This document shows, in pieces, positions 16,701-24,232 of a stretch of 64,000 nucleotides of DNA. Position 1 is the first letter of the stretch. Each line of letters begins with the position of its first letter. Made by a program: the position numbers and the translations under genes. Below the pieces are notes generated by a model. That model saw nothing but the letters and a program-made list of their open reading frames with translations. It did no database searches and was not told the origin of the DNA. This stretch comes from Myxococcus stipitatus (lineage in GTDB: Bacteria > Myxococcota > Myxococcia > Myxococcales > Myxococcaceae): positions 930,001-994,000 of the forward strand of contig NZ_CP147913.1 of the NCBI RefSeq assembly GCF_037414475.1, written 5' to 3'.

Positions 16701-19457
16701 CTCCTCCTCCAGCCGGACGTACTCCACGTCCACGGACGCGGGCGCCAGCGACGCCCCCGCGAGCTTGCCGTCCCAGTCCACCACCACGCCCTGCACCGTG
16801 AAGGGCGTGCCCGCCTTCACCTTCGTGGTGCTCGCCTGAAGGCCCACGTAGTAGCGCTCCGGGTGCACCGGCACGCTGGCCTCGTTCACCGTGGAGCGAC
16901 CGCTGCCGGACTCGAAGACGCTGGCCAACGCGCTGAGCTTCGCGGCGCCACGCAGCCCACCCATGGCCGCCTGGCCCGGGCAGTTGAGCACCGCCTGGCC
17001 CTTCGCATCGAGCGCGCCCTTGGCCTGCCCCAGCACGACGGGCCGAGGCTCCTTGCCGTCCTGCCGCCACAGGCCGTAGGTGAACTGCGCGTTCTCCTTC
17101 GGCTTGAAGTTCGACGGCAGCAGCCGGCAGTTGAGCTCCACGGGGCTACCCTCCGCCGAGCCGCCGAAGAGGTAGGCGGCCTCCACCGCGACGGGAATCT
17201 CCACGCCCTGCAGGTAGCCCGGGGATTCAGTGGCCGCCGTCACCTTCATCCGCTCGGGGACGAACTCCTCCACGTTGAAGCCGTACGAGGCCACCTCGCG
17301 GGCCGCCACCGACAACGTCACCCGGTAGCGGCCCGTGTCCTGGAACGCCTCGAACGGTTGGTCGAGCGCCACGAGGCCCGCCTCGTTCGTCTTCAGCTGC
17401 ACCGCCTTCAGCACGCGCTCGCGCGGGTCCAGCACCACCAGGTCCACCGGCATGCCCGAGGGAGGCGCCAGGTCATTCGTGGCACGCAGCACCGCGGCCA
17501 GATGCGCGGTGTCCCCCGGCCGGTACACGCCCCGGTCCGACCAGACCGCGGCGCGGTAGGCCTTCTCCGTGGAGTGGTACGGCTCGCCCTGCACGTCCGA
17601 GTTGGCGATCTCCGTCCCCAGCTCGCTGTACTTGAGGTACGTCAGCTCCTCGCCCTGGCGCGCGATGAGGGCGAAGGGCTCGCTGTCATCCGCACCGGCC
17701 GCGGGCACGCGGAGCACACACCCATCCGCGCCCTTGGTGACGCAGCGGACCACCGACTGCCCGCTCTTCTTCACCAGAGACACCTCCACGCCGGACACCG
17801 GGTCGGTGCTCTCCATGCCGAGCGCCCACACCCACACCTCGCCCCGGTCCGAGGAGCCCGGCGCGGGGCCACCGCGCTTGGCCACGAGGCTCAGGTCCGT
17901 GAGGAGGATGCGCGAGGCGGCTTCGAGGCCGTCCTTCTTCACGGTGACCTCCACGAGCCCCCGCGTCGTCGCGGGCACCAGGGTGGCCACGTCCACGTAG
18001 GTGGTGGCCAGGGTGTCCGGGGGCGACTTGAGCGACAGCGTCTTCTTCACCACCACGTTGGAGGTGCGCTCGTCCGCGGTCTCCCGCTGGTCGTCGCTCA
18101 TCCAGAAGACCAGGTTCTCCGGCGGGACGTTGCGGACGGTGAGCTCCGCGCCGTCGAGGTTCAGGTGCTGCAACGGCAGGTTCCGCCACGCGGCGCGGGG
18201 CAGGTAGCGGCCGGCCGTGGCGAACGAGAGCTGCGGCTTGCGCGCGGGGATGGAGACGCTCCGCTCGAAGTCCGCCAGCAGCGTGCCGCCGCCCACGGAC
18301 GAGGCGCCGTCGGCGATGCGCACCGTGTACGTGCCCCGCTTGAAGTCACCAAAGATGCGGAAGCCACGCCGCGAGGGGACCACCGACACCTTGACGGGAG
18401 GAGACACGCTGAGGGCCGACTCAGCCGACGTCTCGTCCAACGCGCAGCCCCGGTTGCGCGAGTCCCAGTAGAACGAGTCGTAGTCGTCGTTGACCCGAGG
18501 GCTCAGGATCTCCTCCATGCCCACGTCGCGGCAGGAGACCTCCAGGAAGAACCCCGTGGCGCCCTCGTCACGCTTGATGCTGGTGATGTCGAGGCGCTTG
18601 ATGCTCTGCACGGTGAAGGACGCGTCCGCTTCGGGGGCGACCGCCTTCGACTCCACCGAGGAGGACAGGCCCGAGGTGAGCACGAAGCGGACCTGCGCAC
18701 CCGGCTTGATGCCCGGATGGGTCACCACGGTGTTGACGATGTTCCGGAACCCGGGCACGGCGCGCCAGGTCACGGAGGAGACGGTCTCTCCTCCGACCTG
18801 GAAGCTCGCGCGAGCGCGCAGGGAGTTCGCGTCCACGGGGCCGGTGAACTCGAGGTCCACCAGGGCCTGGTTCTTCTGCGCTTCGACCTGCATGGGGCGC
18901 ATGCGCAGGAAGCGGAATTTGGGCGTGGTGAACTTGTAGGACCATGCCCCCTCCGAGGGAGGCTTCACCACGCCGGCCTCGGTCTCGAGCGCGTCGAGGG
19001 AGAAGGTGTACTCGGTGTCGAAGGCGAAGCTCTTTGCCTGGGGGGTGAAGGTGACGGTGGACCCACTCGTCCAGCCCAGGTGCCCGGGGACAGCGGGCCT
19101 CAGCGAGTAGACCGTCTTGGGCGGTGCGCTGTTGACCTCGGGCTTCGCGGAGCGGGCCAGCTCGACGACGATTCCCTCGGGCATGCTGCCCTCGACGCCC
19201 ACCGTGCGGATGACGGGGGCGAGGGACTCCGGCTTGATGGGGACCACCACCTCCGAGGGGGCGCTGCCCGCATCCTGCCCCGAGGCGACGGGCGGGGTGG
19301 CGCCAGGCGCCTCGGCGACGGCCGGCGGAGTCGAGGCCGCAGGCTCTCCCTCTTTCTTACAGCCCGTGAGCGCGCTGCCCACCCACAGCAGCGCAAAGAG
19401 CCCGACCGCGCGCCATGCGCGAGGTGGCGAAGTCATGACGACGGACTGCGAACCCAT
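13701..19457 (-). CDS. yfhM: Bacterial alpha-2-macroglobulin (YfhM-type) lipoprotein, copy B
   Basis: A 1918-residue paralogue of copy A. ATG at 19457 has GGAGG four bases upstream. The signal peptide ends in a clear LTGC lipobox, followed by an Ala/Pro/Glu-rich linker. MG domains, the thioester motif YGCVEQ (Cys1435), the thioester-domain helices and the C-terminal domain are all present. The N-terminal ~60 residues after the lipobox and scattered surface stretches differ most from copy A, whereas the region around the thioester is nearly the same. If baits differ, the two proteins could trap different proteases; that is inference. First gene of its own operon with pbpC copy B; divergent from trmJ. 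Confidence 0.93.
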   Translation of the reverse strand: MGSQSVVMTSPPRAWRAVGLFALLWVGSALTGCKKEGEPAASTPPAVAEAPGATPPVASGQDAGSAPSEVVVPIKPESLAPVIRTVGVEGSMPEGIVVELARSAKPEVNSAPPKTVYSLRPAVPGHLGWTSGSTVTFTPQAKSFAFDTEYTFSLDALETEAGVVKPPSEGAWSYKFTTPKFRFLRMRPMQVEAQKNQALVDLEFTGPVDANSLRARASFQVGGETVSSVTWRAVPGFRNIVNTVVTHPGIKPGAQVRFVLTSGLSSSVESKAVAPEADASFTVQSIKRLDITSIKRDEGATGFFLEVSCRDVGMEEILSPRVNDDYDSFYWDSRNRGCALDETSAESALSVSPPVKVSVVPSRRGFRIFGDFKRGTYTVRIADGASSVGGGTLLADFERSVSIPARKPQLSFATAGRYLPRAAWRNLPLQHLNLDGAELTVRNVPPENLVFWMSDDQRETADERTSNVVVKKTLSLKSPPDTLATTYVDVATLVPATTRGLVEVTVKKDGLEAASRILLTDLSLVAKRGGPAPGSSDRGEVWVWALGMESTDPVSGVEVSLVKKSGQSVVRCVTKGADGCVLRVPAAGADDSEPFALIARQGEELTYLKYSELGTEIANSDVQGEPYHSTEKAYRAAVWSDRGVYRPGDTAHLAAVLRATNDLAPPSGMPVDLVVLDPRERVLKAVQLKTNEAGLVALDQPFEAFQDTGRYRVTLSVAAREVASYGFNVEEFVPERMKVTAATESPGYLQGVEIPVAVEAAYLFGGSAEGSPVELNCRLLPSNFKPKENAQFTYGLWRQDGKEPRPVVLGQAKGALDAKGQAVLNCPGQAAMGGLRGAAKLSALASVFESGSGRSTVNEASVPVHPERYYVGLQASTTKVKAGTPFTVQGVVVDWDGKLAGASLAPASVDVEYVRLEEEYGYNYDEAEGYDRYQRYLRPMGEGRVTAKVSGGRFNVTVTPGADAAGYLVRVRSGNAQTDLELEGEGRYYWWGEGSRVDQTPRPLKPTSLDVAVPAQARVGQPFNVKVKAPYKGRMLFTVETDRVLTSEWKAVEPGEVTWSFTPKQFAPNVYVSTFLVKDPHLESPEAFMPDRAFGVASVTLEPVDYTQAVTMNVPKEVRSNDTLTVDLELGALEGPTYATVAVVDEGILSLTRFQSPDPIKQLFTKRALGVGTFETIGWTVLVPPGGNTRSTGGDAEGDASGRVQPVKPVALWSGVVQVPANGKLRVPFKLPQYRGAVRVMAVTAGAKRVGRASAQVLVRDPLVLQTTLPRFLTQNDEIQVPVFITNLSGKPQDVKVTLSAESLPVPGLELPSTGTSPLQLLGKSEGRARVADGKSTTFVFQARAVQSVGAARLSVVVEGGGYTSKETLDVPLSPSGPRERRVQRIELAQGVTDVSKHLQGWVPTTERSTLWVTTNPYAQSLQHLSYLARYPYGCVEQTTSSTRPLLFVSELVDNIDPTLTEGGTLADMVTSGINRVLSMQTPSGGFGYWPGAAEPVEWGTAYATHMLLDAQKQKYPVPQDRLDDALRYMGGVLNSYEGREVRAGAYVESAEAYMHYVLALSGKGRKARVQKLVEGLAERSKKRALESQEREEEYMLKAALWLAGDRRYEKELRNPDLSPVTDERKNSWSFYSDRRRRGFMLSTFQDLFGTDAAGEPLAAMVAESLQTHSSGWYTTQELVWGITGLGKRLKGVSTEFTPPVLTVDGKQVSAQQNKESRASDRTWALARASERKQLQLDVKSKDAGKLFLVLSSEGVRSDGQVRMGGQGLVLTRKYRKADGSELNLRSSPVALAELVYVELELKNTTGERVQNLALVDRLPAGWEIENARLGRGGSVDWVSGDSLWVADYVNIRDDRMEVFGALNAKESKKVIYAVRAVTAGSFTLPTVEVEAMYDPRIWAREAGGTVRVSGPWKDSLL

Positions 19458-19483
19458 GGTTCCTCCGAGGATGCCGCCTGTTT

Positions 19484-19499
19484 TTCACGTGACGTGCCG
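19484..19499 (-). promoter_or_regulatory. Conserved element upstream of yfhM copy B
   Basis: Minus-strand CGGCACGTCACGTGAA, matching 14 of 16 bases of the element before copy A at the same distance from the start codon. Common regulation of both operons is inferred. Confidence 0.45.
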
Positions 19500-19718
19500 A
19501 CACCGCACACGTCGGAATCCGAGGGGGTGAGGTCGACCGCCCACGGCTCCGGTGCGTCCCCCGCGCGTCCCGGTGCCCACATGGTGTATCCGGAGCCACA
19601 CTCCTGGTGGCCTCCGCGTGCGCACCCGGTGGTCGATGGCGTCACGCTATAGGAGGGCCTCGGGCGCGGGTCAACGGCCCAGGGCCCTCGGCTCGGAAGG
19701 GGATAAGGTGCCGCGCGC

Positions 19719-20441
19719 ATGGTGCTGCCCGTCCGATTCGTCATGATGCGTCCGCGCAACGCGGAGAACCTGGGTGCCGCGGCTCGCGCGCTCAAGAACT
19801 GCGGTCTCTCGGATTGGGTCTGGGTGACGCCCGAGGTCGAGGATTTGACGCCCGCGCGCCGGCTGGCGGTCCATGCCGAGGACGTGCTGGACGGCGCCCG
19901 CAGGGCCGCGACGCTGGACGAAGCCATCGCAGACTGTGTCTGGGTGGTGGGGACCAGCTCGCGCAAGGTGGAGGGGAAGCGAAGGTTGCCTCCGCGCGCG
20001 GTGGGTGAGGAGCTGGTGTCGCGCGCCGCCCAGGGCACCGTGGCGGTGGTCTTCGGAGATGAGCGCAGCGGGCTCACCAACGCGGAGGTGGAGCGCTGCC
20101 ACGACTTGTCCGCGGTGCCCACCGCGCCCGAGCAGCCCTCCATCAACCTGGCGCAGGCCGTGCTGCTGTATGCCTACGAGGTCCGCGTGGCCACGCTCGA
20201 GCAGCAGGCGCCGCCTCCCGGCCCCCTTCCGGTGGCGGCCACGGACACGGAGCTGGCGCAGGTGGAGTCGACGCTCGGGGACGTGCTGACCTCGGGCGGG
20301 TTCCTCATCGACGAGCAACCCGGGCGCACGGGCCTGCGGGACCTCTTCGCGCCGCTGCGCCGCTCACGGCTCACGCGCAAGGAGTCCCGGCTGTGGTTGG
20401 CCGCGCTGCACACGCTGCGCAAGCACCGGCCGTCCGGTTAG
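19719..20441 (+). CDS. trmJ: tRNA 2'-O-methyltransferase, TrmJ/SpoU family
   Basis: A 240-residue SPOUT-class enzyme that transfers methyl from S-adenosylmethionine to a ribose 2'-OH; TrmJ modifies position 32 of tRNAs. The three SpoU motifs are present: RPRNAENLGAAARALKNCG (~11-29), VFGDERSGLTNAEV (~110-123) and PSINLAQAVLLYAYE (~137-151). The C-terminal ~80 residues contain a helical segment ending LRKHRP, typical of TrmJ. Length fits the family (about 240-260). ATG at 19719 follows a GGGGATAAGG stretch. It is divergent from yfhM copy B, and its stop codon abuts that of the next gene. Assignment to TrmJ rather than another TrmH group-1 enzyme is likely but not proven. Confidence 0.87.
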   Translation: MVLPVRFVMMRPRNAENLGAAARALKNCGLSDWVWVTPEVEDLTPARRLAVHAEDVLDGARRAATLDEAIADCVWVVGTSSRKVEGKRRLPPRAVGEELVSRAAQGTVAVVFGDERSGLTNAEVERCHDLSAVPTAPEQPSINLAQAVLLYAYEVRVATLEQQAPPPGPLPVAATDTELAQVESTLGDVLTSGGFLIDEQPGRTGLRDLFAPLRRSRLTRKESRLWLAALHTLRKHRPSG

Positions 20442-20666
20442 CTACGAGGAGCGGGCGGACCTGGGTGGCCCGGGAGGCCCCTGGCGCTTCTGGTTGAGCT
20501 TCACCACCACCCACGCGAACACGGCGGCGGCCAGGACCAGGAGCGCCACCCAGTACCAGATGCTCGTCGAGCTGGTCTCCCGAGGGAGCGCCATGTCCGG
20601 CGGCGACTGGGCTTGAGCCAGGAGCGGGAGCAGCAACGCGAGCAGCGGGGCCAGGGGAGAACGCAT
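20442..20666 (-). CDS. Small secreted-or-membrane protein of unknown function
   Basis: A 74-residue protein. ATG at 20666 is chosen because GAGG lies five bases upstream (the alternative GTG at 20672 overlaps that site). An N-terminal hydrophobic signal (SPLAPLLALLLPLLAQAQ) is followed by a short polar stretch. A second membrane helix (IWYWVALLVLAAAVFAWVVV, ~36-55) precedes a basic Pro-rich tail. It may be a one- or two-helix membrane peptide. Its stop abuts that of the convergent trmJ. No family was recognised. Confidence 0.6.
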   Translation of the reverse strand: MRSPLAPLLALLLPLLAQAQSPPDMALPRETSSTSIWYWVALLVLAAAVFAWVVVKLNQKRQGPPGPPRSARSS

Positions 20667-20786
20667 GGGCACCTCGTCTTGGAAACCTCCGCATCCCGCG
20701 AGGCGTCCACAAGTGCACGTGCCCCCTGCCCCGCCGAGGAGGAGGGCCCGGCATCCGGCCCCTCACCCGCCAGGAGTGGGAGCGGC

Positions 20787-21779
20787 CTACCGCGTGGCCT
20801 TCGCGCCCGTGAGGCGGCCCAGGAGCTTCGGGTCATTGGGGAGCAGTCCCGCCGCGGGCAGGCGCGTGACGAGTTCCTTCCAGCGAGGGTCCGCGGCGTA
20901 GGCCCGGTTCAAGAGCGGCATCGCCTCGTCCACGCGGCCCAGGCTCACGAGCGAGATGGCGTGCCAGAAGAGCATCTCCGCGTTGCCGGGGGCGAGCTTC
21001 GCGGCGGTGGAGTACGCGGCGAGGGCCCCATCGGTGTCCTTGCGCTCCAGGGCGAGGTCCCCCTCGTTCATCGCGTTGTAGGCGCGCTGGAGGGTGATGA
21101 GCCGGCGCAGTTCCTTGACGGGCTCGGGGTGGTCCTCGACGCGCAGATCGAAGCGGCGGTCCACCCAGGGGCGCCCGGTGGCCTTCCCGGACACGACGAT
21201 GATGGCGGCGGACTGCTTGCCCCGGATGTCTCCGCCCTGGGCCTCGGCGGCCTCGAGCGCCACGAGCATGCGTTCGGCCAGGTCCCCCTTCGACTCACGG
21301 AAGGCCTTGGCCATCGCGGGCCAGACGGTGTCCTTCTCCATCATGTTGGCCTGGACGGTGAAGCCCTCGCCCATGAGGTGGCCCGCGGCGGCGATGTTGT
21401 TCTTGCCCGTGTGCGCGGCGACGCGGCCCTGCGCGTCCACCATGCCGACCTGGCGCACGTCGCTGGCCCCATCCGCGGCGAGCAGCCCCTTGAGTGTCTC
21501 CGGAGCGCTGCGTCCGGCGCGCATGAAGTCCAGGCCCAGCCGGCCGTAGGTCGGGTCCACGAAGGACTGGGTGGCGACCGCGCCGACGCCAGCCTCCGCC
21601 CAAGGCACGCTGGTGCCCACGGAGAACCAGTGCGACTGCACGGCGACGCCCAGATCTCCCGTCACCGGATCTCGAGCGACGATGGAGTAGGTGTGCACGG
21701 GGCGGCGAGGCACCGGCGGGCGCTCGGCGGCGACCGCGGAGAATGAGACGAGGACGAGACAGGCGAGGAGACGGGACAT
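20787..21779 (-). CDS. DUF1028 (Ntn-hydrolase-like) secreted protein with TPR-like tail
   Basis: A 330-residue protein starting at the ATG at 21779, which has AGGAG close upstream; the open frame extends far beyond without coding character. Residues 1-18 form a signal peptide. Residues ~29-230 match DUF1028: HTYSIVARDPVTGDLGVAVQ, then VGAVATQSFVDPTYG, GKNNIAAAGHLMGEGFTVQ and MLVALEAAEAQGGDIRGKQS. DUF1028 proteins have an Ntn-hydrolase fold with no established substrate. Thr30 sits where the nucleophile would be exposed by processing, which is a prediction. The C-terminal ~90 residues form tetratricopeptide-like helices (DGALAAYSTAAKLAPGNAEM). It lies downstream of the hydrolase at 21919-22878 on the same strand, with 139 bases between. 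Confidence 0.82.
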   Translation of the reverse strand: MSRLLACLVLVSFSAVAAERPPVPRRPVHTYSIVARDPVTGDLGVAVQSHWFSVGTSVPWAEAGVGAVATQSFVDPTYGRLGLDFMRAGRSAPETLKGLLAADGASDVRQVGMVDAQGRVAAHTGKNNIAAAGHLMGEGFTVQANMMEKDTVWPAMAKAFRESKGDLAERMLVALEAAEAQGGDIRGKQSAAIIVVSGKATGRPWVDRRFDLRVEDHPEPVKELRRLITLQRAYNAMNEGDLALERKDTDGALAAYSTAAKLAPGNAEMLFWHAISLVSLGRVDEAMPLLNRAYAADPRWKELVTRLPAAGLLPNDPKLLGRLTGAKATR

Positions 21780-21918
21780 GAGGGCTCCTGTGGGCAATCG
21801 CGCGCAGGCTGCGCGAGCGGGCCGGGGACCGCAAGGCTCGTCGCGGCACTCGTTGACCGTGCGCCTGCATGGGTCCCAGGTGATTCTCGCGCGTCGCCAA
21901 GAGGGCGTGCGTCGAGCG

Positions 21919-22878
21919 TCACCCGCCCGAACGATGAACGGCGTCCCTGAGCGCGGCGCGAAGCGCGGAGCCCGAGGTGAGAATTGCGGAGATGTGCCCT
22001 GCGTCCAGGACACGCAGCTCACTGCCGGCCCAGTGCGCGTGAAGCGCCCGCGACTCGGAGATGGGAACAAACCCATCGCGCGCGCACGCGACGATGATGG
22101 CGGCGCCCGGCTTCGCGGGGGGAGGCAGCAGACACGCGTTCGCCATGTCCAGGAGCGTCGCGAGGCGGTGCCGTGCCTCCAGCTCATCCGGGGAGCCGCC
22201 CAGTCTCTTGAAGTCGATGGAGCGGCTGTGAACCCCCTTCGTGAACACAGGCGCGGGAGACGCCCCCGCCGCGAGCGCGGCCACACCCACCGGCTCCGGC
22301 ATCGTGGCCGCCGACAGCGCCGCCATGTAGCCACCCATGCTGTAGCCCGCCACCGCGACGCGCTGATATCCCTGCCGTCTCGCGTGCGCCACCAGCCCCC
22401 TCGCCTCCTCGATGGTCGCGATGTTCATGTGGAGCTGCTCGCCCACCGTCCGGATGTGAGGCCCCCGCTGCCCCGTGGCACGCCGCGCCCCGTAGAAGGG
22501 ATTCTCCAGGAGGAACAAGTCCATGCCCTCGTCGACGAGCGGCGCGAAGAGCCAGGTCCGGAGGCGATAGCCCTCGTCTCGCGAGGCCGCGAGCACCACG
22601 CAGGCATCGCGGCGGGGACCTCGTCCCGAGGAGAGCCAGCGCACTCGCCCCTGGCGGACCTCCGGAGGAAGCCCCGCCCACGGCGAGTCGAACACCCCAT
22701 CCCGGAACCGGCGGCGGCCCAGCGGCTGCTCGGCGTCCCACGTCACCTCGACGGGACGCACGCTCGTCGCCAGCAGAGCCGTGAGTGACGCGCCACCGAA
22801 GGTCTGCTCGTCACCCCAGCCATCCCGGAACAAGGAGCGGCCAGACAGCGAGGAGACGAAGCCATCCAGCGGGTGCAT
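21919..22878 (-). CDS. Alpha/beta hydrolase, ABHD18/DUF2048-like
   Basis: A 319-residue protein. ATG at 22878 is chosen because GAGGAA lies six bases upstream; 40 further codons are open but are low-complexity. An alpha/beta-hydrolase core includes a nucleophile elbow GYSMGGYMAAL (around residue 180), an acid-region strand AIIVACARDGFVPISES and a C-terminal His in LDAGHISAIL. The segment FLLENPFYGARR matches the ABHD18-type family, where substrates are not well known. There is no signal peptide, so it is probably cytoplasmic. It stands alone or heads a loose pair with the DUF1028 gene. Confidence 0.75.
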   Translation of the reverse strand: MHPLDGFVSSLSGRSLFRDGWGDEQTFGGASLTALLATSVRPVEVTWDAEQPLGRRRFRDGVFDSPWAGLPPEVRQGRVRWLSSGRGPRRDACVVLAASRDEGYRLRTWLFAPLVDEGMDLFLLENPFYGARRATGQRGPHIRTVGEQLHMNIATIEEARGLVAHARRQGYQRVAVAGYSMGGYMAALSAATMPEPVGVAALAAGASPAPVFTKGVHSRSIDFKRLGGSPDELEARHRLATLLDMANACLLPPPAKPGAAIIVACARDGFVPISESRALHAHWAGSELRVLDAGHISAILTSGSALRAALRDAVHRSGG

Positions 22879-23025
22879 CCGGGGTTCCTCGCGAACGGGC
22901 GCTGTTCCCGCGTGGGGGTGAACGGAGCGATGGGTGGCATGCGCCTCGGGGCCACCCATCGCCACTCTACGCCACGCTCCTCCGCCCGGTGAGGACACTT
23001 CACCCCGCCGCCACCGGGCCCTGCC

Positions 23026-23967
23026 CTACATGCTCGCCACGCTGCTGAGGCTCCTCACCTGCGTGTTGATCCACGGGATGTAATTGGAGACTCGCGCGTA
23101 GATGCCCGGGAGCCCCGCCCTCGCGCAGCCCACGCCAAAGCTCGTGATGCCCTGAAGGAAGTAATTGCTCCCCTTCTTGATGACCAGCGGTCCGCCGCTG
23201 TCTCCCTGGCATGCATCCCTGCCACCCTGCGGGTACCCGGCCGCGAGCATCGCGGATGGGTCGATGGTGATGCCCTGGCTGAGGTATGACTGAGCCGCCT
23301 GCCGGGAGTTGACAGTGGGGACACCCACCTGCAGCAGGATGCTGGAGGTGTCGTGTCCCCCCTCCTGCGTCAGCCCCCATCCCGCGACGGTGGCCTCCAC
23401 GTTGTCTGGAACCAGCTCACCAGCCGCCGGGAGACACACGGGCATGACCCAGGAGCTCCCCGCCGCGGCCTGGACCTTCAGGTTGGGACGCATGGTGGGG
23501 CTGATGCCGCACCCTGAACCTCCAAACGGGATGGGCCTCGCGAGCTTGAGGACGGCGACGTCGTTCATCGTCGTGTCCGGGTTGTATCGCGGGTGATAGA
23601 CCACTTGCGACACCCGGACCGTGACCTGATTGGCCGTCGGCCTGAACAGGTCGTGAGCCCCCGCGGTCACCGTGAGTCCACTCCATCCGTCGTAGACGCA
23701 GTGAGCGGCGGTGAGGACGATGTCGGTCTCATTCCGCGTCGCCGATACCCGGATGAGGGAGCCACCGCAGAAGTGGGAGACCCCATCCCCAAGGCTGACG
23801 ATCCATGGATGACTGCCGGGACGCGCCTCGATGCCTCCCACGATCTCCTGGTCATCGCGGCCCAGCACATCCCCCTGCGCCATCTCTTGTTCCGCGCCAC
23901 CACAGCCCAGCAGACCGACCGCGACAACCACTCCACTCACGAAGCGCAAAGCGCCCTCCTGTTTCAT
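23026..23967 (-). CDS. Trypsin-like serine protease lipoprotein
   Basis: A 313-residue S1 protease. The start is taken at ATG 23967 because it gives a lipoprotein signal ending in LLGC (Cys22); no ribosome binding site is visible. A short propeptide precedes IVGG (42-45). The triad is complete: His89 in TAAHC, Asp136 in NDVAVLKL and Ser257 in GDSGGP. Asp251, six residues before the serine, predicts cleavage after Arg or Lys. The residue before IVGG is Glu, so activation would not be by a trypsin-like enzyme. It is expected to be membrane-anchored facing outward, and may serve in predation or envelope turnover (inference). The start codon lies inside a 21-bp palindrome and just downstream of a sigma-54-like promoter. 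Confidence 0.88.
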   Translation of the reverse strand: MKQEGALRFVSGVVVAVGLLGCGGAEQEMAQGDVLGRDDQEIVGGIEARPGSHPWIVSLGDGVSHFCGGSLIRVSATRNETDIVLTAAHCVYDGWSGLTVTAGAHDLFRPTANQVTVRVSQVVYHPRYNPDTTMNDVAVLKLARPIPFGGSGCGISPTMRPNLKVQAAAGSSWVMPVCLPAAGELVPDNVEATVAGWGLTQEGGHDTSSILLQVGVPTVNSRQAAQSYLSQGITIDPSAMLAAGYPQGGRDACQGDSGGPLVIKKGSNYFLQGITSFGVGCARAGLPGIYARVSNYIPWINTQVRSLSSVASM

Positions 23968-23981
23968 GTGACACATGAAAC
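23961..23981. promoter_or_regulatory. 21-bp palindrome over the protease start codon
   Basis: Arms GTTTCATGTG (23961-23970) and CACATGAAAC (23972-23981) are perfect inverted repeats around a single central base. The protease ATG (23965-23967) lies in one arm. It could be an operator for a dimeric repressor or an mRNA hairpin hiding the start codon. Confidence 0.5.
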
Positions 23982-23985
23982 CAAT

Positions 23986-24001
23986 AGCAAGCCATGCGCC
24001 A
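23986..24001 (-). promoter_or_regulatory. Candidate sigma-54 promoter for the serine protease
   Basis: Minus-strand TGGCGCATGGCTTGCT matches the sigma-54 consensus TGGCACG-N4-TTGCW at 10 of 12 defined bases, with the correct GG-N10-GC spacing. Transcription would begin near 23975, inside the palindrome and about eight bases before the ATG. Confidence 0.45.
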
Positions 24002-24050
24002 TGCACTTCCGAGGGGAAGCCCACGCGAAGCGGGCTCACGGGCGCGTCGT

Positions 24051-24092
24051 TGACACGTCAGCGAAGGTCCCGGGCGAGGTGATGACGTGTCA
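24051..24092. promoter_or_regulatory. Inverted pair of TGACACGTCA sites
   Basis: TGACACGTCA at 24051-24060 is repeated in inverted form (TGACGTGTCA) at 24083-24092, with centres 32 bases apart, about three helical turns. The pair lies in the divergent region between the protease and the pseudouridine synthase and upstream of the sigma-54-like site, where an activator could bind. Confidence 0.35.
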
Positions 24093-24232
24093 GTCATCAC
24101 CCGCGGCGCTCTCATGCCTCCCTCCAGTGGACACTCGACGGGCGCTCGAATCGCGCCATCGAACCCTCGGCCTCGAGAGGCACCACCACTCGCCAACGGG
24201 GGTGATATGACGCGCCTCCCCTCTGGAGCCCC

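Larger units (their letters stand above)
11327..19499 (-). repeat. Unit B of tandem yfhM-pbpC duplication
   Basis: Second unit of the duplication described for 3046-11191, in the same orientation. It includes the upstream element at 19484-19499 at the same 26-base distance from the start codon. Confidence 0.88.

Noticed and set aside
16215..19652. Long open frame antisense to yfhM copy B
   Set aside because: Shadow of the macroglobulin gene; no ribosome site or recognisable domain.
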